A DNA stretch of 50,755 bases from a filamentous cyanobacterium CCT1 (GCA_003017855.1 PYER01000013.1:1-50755); one strand, 5' to 3'; shown: positions 8,195 to 16,257, counted from the first letter of the stretch. Made by a program: numbers and translations. The notes: generated by a model not told the origin, from the sequence alone.

Positions 8195-8240
8195 GGTGGA
8201 TAGGTAGGCAGGTGGATAGGTAGACGGGTGGATGGGTGGG
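8195..8240. repeat. Tandem 16-bp repeat in the rbgA leader
   Basis: Three head-to-tail units start with GGTGGAT: GGTGGATAGGTAGGCA at 8195-8210, GGTGGATAGGTAGACG at 8211-8226, and a partial GGTGGATGGGTGGG at 8227-8240. They sit directly upstream of the rbgA start, so the rbgA mRNA leader would be C- and T/A-rich on the minus strand. The array also lies within 25 bp of the mazE operator. It is a probable length-variable minisatellite. Confidence 0.75.
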
Positions 8241-8263
8241 AGGAGACTATGTCCACTGAGGGT

Positions 8264-8290
8264 GACGGGATATACTTTGAATATCCTGTC
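8264..8290. promoter_or_regulatory. Putative MazE operator over the mazEF promoter
   Basis: An inverted repeat with 10-bp arms GACGGGATAT and ATATCCTGTC (9 of 10 positions pair) separated by 7 bp. It contains a TATACT hexamer at 8271-8276 that could serve as the -10 box of mazEF. MazE-type antitoxins repress their own operon through such palindromes; here that is inferred from position and symmetry. Confidence 0.6.
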
Positions 8291-8313
8291 GTTGCTAGGA
8301 ATTGGGTATAGCC

Positions 8314-8556
8314 ATGCGATCGCAGATTGGTCAGTGGGGTAATTCCTTAGGGCTCAGGATTCCTAAATATATCGTTGAGGCGCTACACCTTCAGGTCAAC
8401 GATGCAGTGGAGTGTTCAGTGGAAAATGGAGCGCTGGTCATCAAGCCAATTCAAGCTTTGCCTGAGCTCAGTTTAGACGAACTTTTAGCCGAGGTCGTCG
8501 AGTCACCCGACCCAGAAGTAGATTGGGGCGGTCCGGCTGGGGAAGAGGTATGGTAG
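8314..8556 (+). CDS. mazE: AbrB/MazE-type antitoxin
   Basis: An 80-aa antitoxin. Residues 1-45 (SQIGQWGNSLGLRIPKYIVE ... NGALVIKPI) form the swapped-hairpin SpoVT-AbrB DNA-binding domain. The acidic tail (ELSLDELLAEVVESPDPEVDW) matches toxin-neutralising tails of MazE. I prefer the ATG at 8314; a TTG at 8302 is in frame but lies 1 nt from the nearby AGGA. The gene overlaps the toxin gene by 7 bp, which suggests coupled translation. It probably represses itself through the inverted repeat at 8264-8290. Confidence 0.88.
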   Translation: MRSQIGQWGNSLGLRIPKYIVEALHLQVNDAVECSVENGALVIKPIQALPELSLDELLAEVVESPDPEVDWGGPAGEEVW

Positions 8557-8885
8557 CCTACATTCCCAATCGGGGGGATTTTATCTGGTTGAGCTTTGAC
8601 CCTCAAGCAGGACATGAGCAGATGGGTAATCGCCCTGCCCTAGTAGTGAGCCAAACCGGCTTTAACGCCAAAATGGGGTTTGTCTTCGTTTGCCCCATCA
8701 GCAATACCCAACGGCGAAATCCCTTTTATGTGCCGGTGCCAGCGGGGGAAGCCGTGACCGGGGTGATTATGGCTGACCAGGTGCGATCGCTCGACTACAA
8801 AGCCAGAAAAGCCCGCTTTATTGCCTCCTGCCCAGACCTGTTACTTCAGGATGTCTTGAGACGCATTAAGCCCATTCTGTTCTGA
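8550..8885 (+). CDS. mazF: MazF/PemK-family mRNA interferase toxin
   Basis: A 111-aa ribosome-independent endoribonuclease toxin. Family features are GDFIWLSFDPQAGHEQMGNRPALVVS at residues 9-34, where the RPALVVS strand is diagnostic, CPISNTQRRNPFYVPVP in the middle, and the C-terminal DQVRSLDYKARK segment carrying the Ser/Asp-Arg patch. The ATG at 8550 lies inside the end of mazE, behind GGAAGAGG. The gene looks intact, so the pair may be active. The cleavage site cannot be predicted from sequence. No other accessory genes flank the pair, so its role (persistence, phage response or selfish maintenance) is open. Confidence 0.9.
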   Translation: MVAYIPNRGDFIWLSFDPQAGHEQMGNRPALVVSQTGFNAKMGFVFVCPISNTQRRNPFYVPVPAGEAVTGVIMADQVRSLDYKARKARFIASCPDLLLQDVLRRIKPILF

Positions 8886-8922
8886 CCCGCTCATCTGATC
8901 CCTTTACTGAAGTTAGGCTGCG

Positions 8923-9468
8923 CTACTCAGCAGAAAACGTCTCCAGGGTAGCCAGGGTTTCGTCGCACCAGGCTAGCCAGCTAGTTTCATAGTGCATGCC
9001 GTTGCGCAGGGTGATGTACTGAAAGCGGGCCGCCAGGGGCATGGTATCGGGGTCGGCAAAGTACCTCTGCTCAATATCTCGGTAAGCCTCCAGCGTAGCA
9101 ACATGCTGGGCGCGTTCGTGCTCAAGGGTAGCCCGCATCGTTTCGGGCGGTACCAGGTAGCCCACAAACAGCTTCACCAGCAGATCGTCTTTGGTGGGCG
9201 CACATTTAGACGGTTGAGCAATCCACTCTTTTAGAACCATTTTGCCGGTCTCGGTGACGCGGTAGATCTTTTTATCGGGCTTGCCCTCCTGGGCAACGGC
9301 TTCGGCGGTAACCTGCTCCTGCTGCTCTAGCTTGGTCAGCTCACGGTAAATCTGCTGATGACTGGCGTGCCAGAAAAACCCGACCGAGCCATCGAACTGC
9401 TTAGCCAGATCGTAGCCGCTGCACGGGCGATCGGTGAGGGCAGACAAAATTGCGTGGGAAAGCGCCAT
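8923..9468 (-). CDS. PadR-family transcriptional regulator
   Basis: A 181-aa repressor. Residues 1-75 form the PadR winged helix (LSHAILSALTDRPCSGYDLAKQFD, then HQQIYRELTKLEQQEQV and the wing KKIYRVTETGK). The C-terminal helical domain (about 90-175) matches the longer PadR subfamily, which dimerises and often senses aromatic or phenolic compounds. It is divergent from a Coq4-family gene. The space between them carries two palindromes of PadR type (ATGCA/TGCAT), so joint control is likely. The Coq4 neighbour makes a quinone or phenolic precursor an attractive ligand, but that is inference. Confidence 0.88.
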   Translation of the reverse strand: MALSHAILSALTDRPCSGYDLAKQFDGSVGFFWHASHQQIYRELTKLEQQEQVTAEAVAQEGKPDKKIYRVTETGKMVLKEWIAQPSKCAPTKDDLLVKLFVGYLVPPETMRATLEHERAQHVATLEAYRDIEQRYFADPDTMPLAARFQYITLRNGMHYETSWLAWCDETLATLETFSAE

Positions 9469-9522
9469 GGCACCAATTCACAAAACTCCAATTCACAAAA
9501 CTAAATATGCAAATTATTGACC

Positions 9523-9538
9523 ATGCACAGAAGTGCAT
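9523..9538. promoter_or_regulatory. Putative PadR operator 1
   Basis: ATGCACAGAAGTGCAT is a perfect inverted repeat with 6-bp arms and a 4-bp centre. The ATGCA/TGCAT form is close to known PadR-family operators. It lies between padR and the Coq4-family gene. A partial third copy, ATGCAA followed 4 bp later by TTG, begins at 9507. Confidence 0.7.
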
Positions 9539-9556
9539 ATAAGATGAGGGCATTAA

Positions 9557-9572
9557 ATGCAAAGAGTTGCAT
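9557..9572. promoter_or_regulatory. Putative PadR operator 2
   Basis: ATGCAAAGAGTTGCAT is a second perfect 6-4-6 inverted repeat, 34 bp from operator 1 centre to centre. That is about three helical turns, compatible with two dimers binding on one face of the DNA. It lies on the Coq4 side of the divergent region. Confidence 0.7.
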
Positions 9573-9662
9573 ATTCACTCAGTTGCACTCTCATTATGTC
9601 GCTTCTGGGCAGCCGCCTGATGTCGCGATCGCATTTGTTCACATCCTCCCTGGAGAACTGCC

Positions 9663-10322
9663 ATGATTAGCCGCATTCAGCCATTTTCCAAGCGTCAGCG
9701 CAGTTGGTCGCCCCTGACCGGTATCGACTGGTCGGAGCTGGGGGCCGCCTACCGCGCCTTTTTGAGCAATCCCGCTGCTGGCATTCTGCACATTCTCGCC
9801 GCCGGACGCCGCAGCCAGTGGCAGCGCTGGGTCGATAACCGGCTAGAGCGGCAGGCGGCTCACCTGGCCCACCGCACGATTGCCGTCGATCTCGATGCCC
9901 TGGTGCAGTTACCGCCCGATACCCTCGGCGGTGCCTATGCTCGCCACATGCTTCGCTGCGGATTTGACCCAGCAACCTTTATGACCGACGAAGCCAACCG
10001 CGAGTGGCTGCGCCAGCGCACGGCGATCAGCCACGATATTTACCATATCTATACCGGGTTCGATGCCTCACCGATCGGCGAGTTTGGAGTGGCGGCCTAT
10101 ACCCTGGTACAGTACCGCGACTTGCTCAATGTATTTGTGCTGTCGTTTGTGCCGTTGAGCCTGACCAACCCGCTCTGGACGGTGCCGCTGCTGCGGGCGT
10201 TGGGGCGGGGTTTTCGCATGGGGATGAAGGGCAGGGCTGCGATCGCCTACCCGCCCGAACTCAACTGGGACAAACCGCTCGCGATCGTGCGACAGGAGCT
10301 AGGGTTGGGAGAATTTTTCTAA
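9663..10322 (+). CDS. Coq4-family protein
   Basis: A 219-aa homologue of COQ4, the eukaryotic and bacterial ubiquinone-pathway protein recently linked to oxidative decarboxylation of the quinone ring. The metal site is complete: H124-D125-x2-H128 followed after 11 residues by E140 (HDIYHIYTGF ... SPIGE). The length fits the family core. The ATG at 9663 is preceded by CTGGAG. Cyanobacteria are known to make plastoquinone rather than ubiquinone, so the substrate here is not obvious: a plastoquinone intermediate or another prenylated phenol is possible. Its likely control by the divergent PadR regulator suggests induction by a small phenolic compound. Confidence 0.85.
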   Translation: MISRIQPFSKRQRSWSPLTGIDWSELGAAYRAFLSNPAAGILHILAAGRRSQWQRWVDNRLERQAAHLAHRTIAVDLDALVQLPPDTLGGAYARHMLRCGFDPATFMTDEANREWLRQRTAISHDIYHIYTGFDASPIGEFGVAAYTLVQYRDLLNVFVLSFVPLSLTNPLWTVPLLRALGRGFRMGMKGRAAIAYPPELNWDKPLAIVRQELGLGEFF

Positions 10323-10372
10323 GCCTACGATGATAGGTGGGCCAAGGTGATCTGAGCGAGGCTAGAGACTCT

Positions 10373-10389
10373 GGTGGGCATTGCCCACC
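10373..10389. repeat. Short palindromic GGTGGGCA-T-TGCCCACC element
   Basis: A 17-bp element with perfect 8-bp arms and one central base, followed by CTACAC. The wider form GTGGGCATTGCCCACCCTAC is one I recognise as a dispersed intergenic repeat in many cyanobacteria. It lies between the convergent Coq4 and stress-protein genes and could form an RNA hairpin, but no T-tract follows. Confidence 0.55.
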
Positions 10390-10414
10390 CTACACACCCG
10401 CGCACCCACGTTCC

Positions 10415-10822
10415 CTACGGGATAATCAACACCGGACAGGGCGACAGGTTAATCACCCGCATAGTCACACTCTCGTTCTGCACGTCTTCGATCAGGCCCA
10501 CGCCCCGGCAGCCCATCGCAATTAAGTCGGCGTTGAGTTCGTCGGCTACATCGCAGATGACAAAGGCGGGCTGGCCCTCGCGCTCAACCACTTCGGCCTC
10601 GATCGCCTGGGCAGAAAATAGTTCCTTGGCCTTGTTCAGCAGCTGGGCCACGGCCTCGGGCGACGACTGCCCCTCAGGCTGGGGCTTCTCGGGGGTGCTG
10701 GATTCGACAACCGACAGCAAGACCAGCCGACTCTGGTGAGTTTTGACCAGTTCTGCCACCTTGGGCGCTGCCTGCTGCGCCTCAGAACTCATGTCGATGG
10801 GAAATAAAACCGTCTTGAACAT
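10415..10822 (-). CDS. Universal stress protein, UspA family
   Basis: A 135-aa single-domain Usp. The N-terminal strand FKTVLFPIDMSSEA carries the conserved aspartate, and the C-terminus has NADLIAMGCRG ... SPCPVLIIP. The ATP-binding signature G-2x-G-9x-G-S/T is only partly present: after GCRG, the third glycine position is glutamate (NES instead of NGS), so ATP binding may be weak or lost. The ATG at 10822 gives the normal N-terminus; seven upstream codons are in frame but unnecessary. It is convergent with the Coq4 gene and divergent from pgk. The function within stress physiology is unknown. Confidence 0.88.
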   Translation of the reverse strand: MFKTVLFPIDMSSEAQQAAPKVAELVKTHQSRLVLLSVVESSTPEKPQPEGQSSPEAVAQLLNKAKELFSAQAIEAEVVEREGQPAFVICDVADELNADLIAMGCRGVGLIEDVQNESVTMRVINLSPCPVLIIP

Positions 10823-11016
10823 GGCGTATCGAAGGGAACTCACACTCCGGTAAAATGAGGGCGGCCATAAGTAAATATTACGACAGACACAGCCGCTGGG
10901 TTGAGCTGCATCATCCGCCTCAAATCTACCTTAGTCAAGGTTGAGGCCGCTGCCACCCATGCGCTGCATAACGTAATAAATGCAAAGTCTTAACCCGTTT
11001 TAGGAGGTATTTTACA

Positions 11017-12222
11017 GTGACTAAAAAATCGGTGGCGAGCCTGTCGGCAGCTGACGTTTCGGGCAAGCGGGTACTGGTGCGGGCCGACTTCAACGTGCCC
11101 CTCGACGACCAGGGTGCCATTACTGACGACACCCGCATTCGGGCCGCCCTGCCCACCATTCAGGACCTTACCGGCAAAGGAGCTAAGGTCATTCTGACCA
11201 GCCATTTTGGCCGCCCCAAGGCCCAGGTGGTCGACAGCATGCGCCTCACCCCCGTGGCCAAGCGCCTGAGCGAGCTGCTGGGGCAAGAGGTAATCAAGTG
11301 CGACGACTGCATTGGCGATGAGGTCGCCGCCGCCGTAGGTGGAATGGAGAATGGCCAGGTGGCCCTGCTCGAAAACGTGCGCTTTTATGCAGGTGAAGAG
11401 GCCAACGACCCCGAGTTTGCCAAGCAGCTGGCCGCCAACGCCGACCTGTACGTAAACGATGCCTTTGGCACCGCCCACCGCGCCCACGCCTCGACGGAAG
11501 GGGTGACCAAGTACCTCAGCCCCTCGGTGGCAGGCTACCTGATCGAGAAAGAGCTGCAGTATCTGCAAGCGGCGATCGAAAATCCCCAGAAGCCCCTGGC
11601 GGCCATCATCGGTGGCTCTAAGGTCTCCAGCAAAATCGGCGTGATCGAGACCCTGCTTGACAAAGTCGACAAGCTGCTGATTGGCGGCGGCATGATCTTC
11701 ACCTTCTATAAAGCGCGGGGCCTCAACGTGGGTAAGTCGCTGGTCGAAGAAGACAAGCTAGAGCTGGCCAAAGCTCTGGAGGCCAAGGCCAAAGAGAAAG
11801 GTGTTGACCTGCTGCTGCCCACTGACGTGGTGCTGGCCGATAACTTTGCCGCTGATGCCAACGCTCAAACCGCCAGCGTTGACGCCATCCCCGACGGCTG
11901 GATGGGTCTCGATATTGGCCCCGACTCGATCAAGGTGTTTCAGGATGCGTTGAAGCAGTGCAAGTCGGTGATCTGGAACGGCCCCATGGGCGTGTTCGAG
12001 TTCGATAAGTTTGCGGCAGGTACCGAGGCGATCGCCCACACCCTGGCCGAGCTCACCGATCAAGGCGTGACCACGATCATTGGCGGCGGCGACTCAGTAG
12101 CTGCGGTTGAAAAGGTGGGTGTGGCCGATAAAATGAGCCACATTTCGACCGGCGGTGGCGCTAGCCTCGAACTGCTCGAAGGCAAAGAACTGCCCGGCAT
12201 CGCGGCCCTCGACGAGGCCTAG
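11017..12222 (+). CDS. pgk: Phosphoglycerate kinase
   Basis: A 401-aa enzyme of the Calvin cycle and glycolysis that interconverts 1,3-bisphosphoglycerate and 3-phosphoglycerate with ADP/ATP. The N-terminal signature [13 protein letters not shown] and the substrate-binding HFGRPK are present. The C-terminal nucleotide domain carries [16 protein letters not shown] and [11 protein letters not shown]. The start is a GTG at 11017 with TAGGAGGT well placed upstream. The length is standard. It stands alone, with its own leader and a strong terminator at 12280-12313. Confidence 0.97.
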   Translation: MTKKSVASLSAADVSGKRVLVRADFNVPLDDQGAITDDTRIRAALPTIQDLTGKGAKVILTSHFGRPKAQVVDSMRLTPVAKRLSELLGQEVIKCDDCIGDEVAAAVGGMENGQVALLENVRFYAGEEANDPEFAKQLAANADLYVNDAFGTAHRAHASTEGVTKYLSPSVAGYLIEKELQYLQAAIENPQKPLAAIIGGSKVSSKIGVIETLLDKVDKLLIGGGMIFTFYKARGLNVGKSLVEEDKLELAKALEAKAKEKGVDLLLPTDVVLADNFAADANAQTASVDAIPDGWMGLDIGPDSIKVFQDALKQCKSVIWNGPMGVFEFDKFAAGTEAIAHTLAELTDQGVTTIIGGGDSVAAVEKVGVADKMSHISTGGGASLELLEGKELPGIAALDEA

Positions 12223-12279
12223 GGCTATCCGCTGCTGTCTTCAGCTACCGGGCCAACGCAGTAGTTCAAATTGATGCTC

Positions 12280-12313
12280 AACAGGGATGGGGGAGTGTTC
12301 CTCATCCCTGTTT
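12280..12313. terminator. Terminator between pgk and the flippase gene
   Basis: The arms AACAGGGATG (12280-12289) and CATCCCTGTT (12303-12312) pair perfectly over 10 bp around a 13-nt loop, and T residues follow. A residues flank the other side, so it could serve both convergent genes. Confidence 0.8.
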
Positions 12314-12336
12314 CGTTCATACCCTGGGGCGATCGC

Positions 12337-13881
12337 CTAGCGATCAATACGCTTTGACACCAGCAGGTGCAGCGCTTGATAGGCATTGCGCACCTCCTGC
12401 CACCCGCCTGGTAAAAGAATGAAGCTACCGACGTAGGCAACAGCAAAAAGGGCGGCGCTGAGCACCAGATATAGCCCGGCATTGGCGGGGAAGCCCAGCC
12501 ACATTTCACCGGCCACTAGCGATACTGCGGCGGCAAGCGATGCGATTGTGGGTCGCCAGACCGCGCCCACAAAATCTCCCATGGTAAGGGGGGTTTCGGT
12601 GAGACAAAAGGCGATCGCAGGGTAGGTCAGCACCAGTGACGCCAGGGTGACCCCCCAGGCTACCCCTAGCGGCCCCCAGTAGGTGCCTACAGCGGCGGCA
12701 GCTACAACTATTGGTGTGTGCAGCAGGCTCCACCTCAGCTGGCGGTGGGTCTGCCCCGTCGACAGGTAGATCCACTTCGTTACCCGGTAAAAGCCGCCGA
12801 CAAACACCGACAGCACCAGCACCCGAAAGATCGGAAACGACTCGATCCACTGATTGCCCAATAGCAGCAGCAGCAGCTGGTCGCCAGACACCCCCAAAAA
12901 CGCCAGGGCGGGCAAACACAGGCCAAACATCAGCATCAAAATCTGGCGGCTCTGGCTGCGGTACTGGCTGTCTTCACTGGCCGCTCGACTGAGGCTAGAA
13001 ATAGCCACGTTGATCAGCGGCAAATACACCTGGTTGAAGGGAAAGTAGGCCCAGTTGTAGGCGACCGAGTAAAGCCCCAGGGCGCTAGCGCCATTGAAGT
13101 AGCCCACCAGCACCCGATCCATTTCCATGCCCACCCGGTTGATCAGGTGAAAGCCGCTGAGGTTTGCCCCGTAGGACAACATCGTGCGAATATCGCGGCG
13201 TGTCTTTGCTCTCAGTTCGCTGAGACTGCTCAAACTGGAAGGTCGCCAGCGGCAGGCAACCCAATAGCTCAGACTTTGGGCGACCTGGTAGGTTACCAGC
13301 TGCAGCACCAGAGCCCAGTAGCTCCAGCCGCTCAGCGCTGCGACCAGCGCCACCCCGGCCCCCAGGGCCAGAGACCCCACCTCAATGACGGTGAGCATTC
13401 CAAATCGCATCTGTCTGGCCAGCAGCGACTGATGCTGAAACGAGATAAACAGGCTGGCCATCCCCAGGGCCATAACTGGAATAATTAGCACCAGCCGGGG
13501 TTCCTGATAAAACCAGGCGAAGGCGGGGGCTGACAGCAGCAGCCCGATCATCAGGAGGATGTTAATGCCAAAGGAAAGCCAGAAGACAGCGCTGGCCTGC
13601 TGCTGATTCAGGTGCGATCGCTGCACCGTGGCCGTCCCCAAGCCCAGCGAATTGACGCTCTCCATGAGGGCAAACCAGGGCAGGGCCATGGCTACCAGGC
13701 CAAAGTCGCTCGGTGTGAGCAAGCGCGCCAAGATCGAGGTGGTACCGATCCCAATCAGCAGCTTGAGCGGCTGCGAGCCAAAGGTTATTAAGCTGGACTG
13801 CAGCGATCGCCGCTGCAGGTAGGCTTGCGAAGCACTAAAGTTCAACTCTTGGGAAGGTGGCTGCCGCTGACGTATAGCCAT
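12337..13881 (-). CDS. Polysaccharide flippase (MOP/Wzx-like, WzxC type)
   Basis: A 514-aa integral membrane protein with about 12-14 hydrophobic segments from residue 40 to 490. The opening RRSLQSSLITFGSQ ... TSILARLLTPSDFGLVAMA is typical of lipopolysaccharide-biosynthesis flippases of the WzxC/Polysacc_synt_3 type, which move lipid-linked oligosaccharide units across the cytoplasmic membrane. It is the second gene of an apparent operon, 66 bp downstream of an FAD oxidoreductase. No glycosyltransferases flank it, so the two genes form an isolated envelope or exopolysaccharide module. The cargo cannot be predicted. Confidence 0.87.
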   Translation of the reverse strand: MAIRQRQPPSQELNFSASQAYLQRRSLQSSLITFGSQPLKLLIGIGTTSILARLLTPSDFGLVAMALPWFALMESVNSLGLGTATVQRSHLNQQQASAVFWLSFGINILLMIGLLLSAPAFAWFYQEPRLVLIIPVMALGMASLFISFQHQSLLARQMRFGMLTVIEVGSLALGAGVALVAALSGWSYWALVLQLVTYQVAQSLSYWVACRWRPSSLSSLSELRAKTRRDIRTMLSYGANLSGFHLINRVGMEMDRVLVGYFNGASALGLYSVAYNWAYFPFNQVYLPLINVAISSLSRAASEDSQYRSQSRQILMLMFGLCLPALAFLGVSGDQLLLLLLGNQWIESFPIFRVLVLSVFVGGFYRVTKWIYLSTGQTHRQLRWSLLHTPIVVAAAAVGTYWGPLGVAWGVTLASLVLTYPAIAFCLTETPLTMGDFVGAVWRPTIASLAAAVSLVAGEMWLGFPANAGLYLVLSAALFAVAYVGSFILLPGGWQEVRNAYQALHLLVSKRIDR

Positions 13882-13947
13882 AACGATAAAACCAGATTGC
13901 CTTAGAAAAACACATCAATTGAACTACCGTGCTTATCTGACGCTGTC

Positions 13948-15459
13948 TTAGGCAACTGTCGGTAGGGGTTCAGCCGTTGGCACTTGACCTGCAGAGCTTT
14001 GCCGCAGCTTAGTCCACTCCTCGTCGGTGAAGTTTTCGTGATAAGAGCGCTCCACATTCACGTCCCACAGGCTGTGGTTTTCACCCAGAACATTTTTGGC
14101 CGCCAGCAGCGCCGTCAGCATGGAGTGATCCTGGTTGTTGTAGCGGTGCATGCCGTTGCGACCTACCGTTTGCAGGTTCTCAAAGGTCTCGATATAGTCC
14201 TGTAGCACCTGCAGGTGCCGGCGGTAGTCGCCGTCATACACTGGGTAGGCTTTGTACTGGCGAATGACGCAGCCGTCTTCGATATCTTTGAGCTGTACGC
14301 CGAGATTCAGGCGGGAGATTTCCTGGGCGGCCAGCTCCATCAGGGCCGAGTCAGGCATTTCCCAAAGCTCGTCTCCCTCGCTGCAAAAGTACTCCATGCC
14401 CAGGCAGGTTTTGCTGGCATCGGGCACCATCGCCGGGCTCCAGTTCTTAAAGTTTTGAATGCGGCCGACCTTAAACTCAGGGCTGTGGATGTAAAGCCAG
14501 TTGTCGGGAAACAGGTCGGGCCGATCGATAATCAGCGAGACAATTAAAAAGTCGCGATACTTTAGCCCCCGGGCCGCCTCTAGCACCTCCGGCGGTGGCG
14601 GCGGGTCAAGCCGGTGCACCAGGGCAGAAATGGGCATAGAGTTGATCACCTGATCGCCGCTTAGCTCAAAGGTGCGATCGGGCAAATTCCCAGCGGGGTC
14701 AACCTGCTTGGCAATGACCCTGGTGACAAAGGTGCCCTGGTGCTCGATGCGAACAATTTCTGTGTTTAATTGCACCACGGTTCCCCGCGCTGCCAGTAGA
14801 TCCTGGCAGCGCTCCCACATCATGCCAGGGCCGAGGCGCGGGTAGTCAAAGGTTTTGATCAGGCTCTTGGCGTTTTGGCTACCAAATAGGGCATTGATCA
14901 CCACCCGCTTCAGCGACATATTTTGAATGCGCTGGGCCGCCCAGTCGGCCCGAATTTGACTGCAGGGGATGCCCCACACTTTTTCGGTATAGGTCTTAAA
15001 GAAAGTCTTATACAGCCGTTCGCCAAAGCTGTCGGTAACCCATTCCTCAAAGGTTTCAGGTTGAAAATTGGGGTGGAGCCGCTTTTTGATTTTGGCCTTC
15101 AGGTAGCTGATGACCATTAGAGCGCTGGCTACTGGCCCCAGATTTTTCAGCGTTTTCAGCAGTGACAGCGGATAGTCGTAGAACTTACCCTGGTAGTAAA
15201 TTCGCGATAGCCGCGGCACCTGGATAAAGTCATCGCCCAAAATTTCGGCCCAAATGGTGTTAACTTCTCCCACTTTGGTAAAAAAACGATGACCCCCGAT
15301 GTCAAAACGGTAGCCCTTGTACACCTCCGTTCGGGAGATGCCGCCAACTTTCTCGGCCTTCTCCAAAATGATCGATCGCACACCCTGTTTGATCAGTTCG
15401 TAGCCTGCGGTCAACCCCGCAGGTCCGGCACCGATGATGACGACTGGGTAACGAGACAT
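13948..15459 (-). CDS. FAD-dependent oxidoreductase, UDP-galactopyranose-mutase/amine-oxidase-like
   Basis: A 503-aa flavoprotein. The FAD-binding GAGPAG (10-15) is followed by LEKAEKVGGISRTEVYKGYRFDIGGHRFFTK, the GG-doublet and GGHRFF arrangement seen in NAD(P)-binding Rossmann-like proteins related to UDP-galactopyranose mutase and protoporphyrinogen oxidase. The ATG at 15459 follows AGGAG. It lies 66 bp upstream of a Wzx-type flippase on the same strand, which suggests a sugar-nucleotide or lipid-linked sugar substrate rather than porphyrin. This group is common in bacterial polysaccharide loci but its exact reaction is not established. Confidence 0.8.
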   Translation of the reverse strand: MSRYPVVIIGAGPAGLTAGYELIKQGVRSIILEKAEKVGGISRTEVYKGYRFDIGGHRFFTKVGEVNTIWAEILGDDFIQVPRLSRIYYQGKFYDYPLSLLKTLKNLGPVASALMVISYLKAKIKKRLHPNFQPETFEEWVTDSFGERLYKTFFKTYTEKVWGIPCSQIRADWAAQRIQNMSLKRVVINALFGSQNAKSLIKTFDYPRLGPGMMWERCQDLLAARGTVVQLNTEIVRIEHQGTFVTRVIAKQVDPAGNLPDRTFELSGDQVINSMPISALVHRLDPPPPPEVLEAARGLKYRDFLIVSLIIDRPDLFPDNWLYIHSPEFKVGRIQNFKNWSPAMVPDASKTCLGMEYFCSEGDELWEMPDSALMELAAQEISRLNLGVQLKDIEDGCVIRQYKAYPVYDGDYRRHLQVLQDYIETFENLQTVGRNGMHRYNNQDHSMLTALLAAKNVLGENHSLWDVNVERSYHENFTDEEWTKLRQSSAGQVPTAEPLPTVA

Positions 15460-16257
15460 AAGACGGGAACTCCTGTATTAAACCGATACAATCACCGGAG
15501 CGGGCATGGCGCTGTTGGCGATCGCCTCAGGCGGTCTGTGCTCCTCAATATCTGGCTCGGATAGGCTTCTCCGCCGACAGCTATTGAAGCACATAACCCC
15601 CGCTCGCCAAACCCCTCTGCGATCGACTGAGAACTCTGTAAATCACCATGGGCAGCGCCGATTGCCCTATAGGGTGGCAGCAAACCGTAGAGAACGTTCG
15701 CTAGACCGGGCTGAAATGCCGCGCCGCCGCAGTAAATCGCAATAACACCTGCAAGACTCGTCTGAACTCAGCCATTTAGAAATACCCGCGCCCCAAAGCA
15801 TTGGTGCCCATGCTGCCTTGACGATCGCTGACCCGCTGTTAGTGCCCAACTTTGAGAAGAAAAACGGTTAGCAAACTGAATGACTCACCTGGTAATCTAA
15901 CCCCTTCACGTTTGTCCAAATACTTCCGGAGAAATACTGACTGGTTTACCATTCTCTTACCAACCTTAAAAACTCGGCGGCGGAACGGCTAGCGAGGCCT
16001 AGGTGTTTTCATGGAAAATTCACGCTGTCAATATAGAAGCTTAACCAAAAGCCATTCGAGAACGCTGCTACAGCTGTAGCCAGTCTAAAACGTTGAAACG
16101 TTTGAACGTTTTGAGGGGCTTAATGCCCTCAGCAACGTGACTCAGACTACGCAGCTTTTGAAAGGCGTTACCCCTTGTTTGGATGATCTAACTGCGATCG
16201 CGCCCTGGCCACCGCCACAGGTTCAAAGCTTTTGGCGATTGTGTCAGGCCACCAGCC
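15460..16257. other. Gene-free interval of about 800 bp
   Basis: No convincing protein gene. Short open frames occur on both strands but lack recognisable domains. The interval carries the FAD-gene promoter side at its left and ends at the stop of the AI-2E-family permease. Near the right end, AACGTT recurs three times at 16088-16113, followed by a weak TGAGGG/CCCTCA hairpin around 16112-16133. It may hold a small RNA or the remains of a decayed gene; the sequence shows neither directly. Confidence 0.5.
16088..16113. repeat. Triple AACGTT-centred repeat
   Basis: Three adjacent units AAACGTTG, AAACGTTTG and AACGTTTTG, each built around the palindrome AACGTT. They lie in a gene-free interval about 145 bp from the end of the AI-2E-family permease gene. 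They could be binding sites for a regulator, but no gene starts nearby on either strand. Confidence 0.5.
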
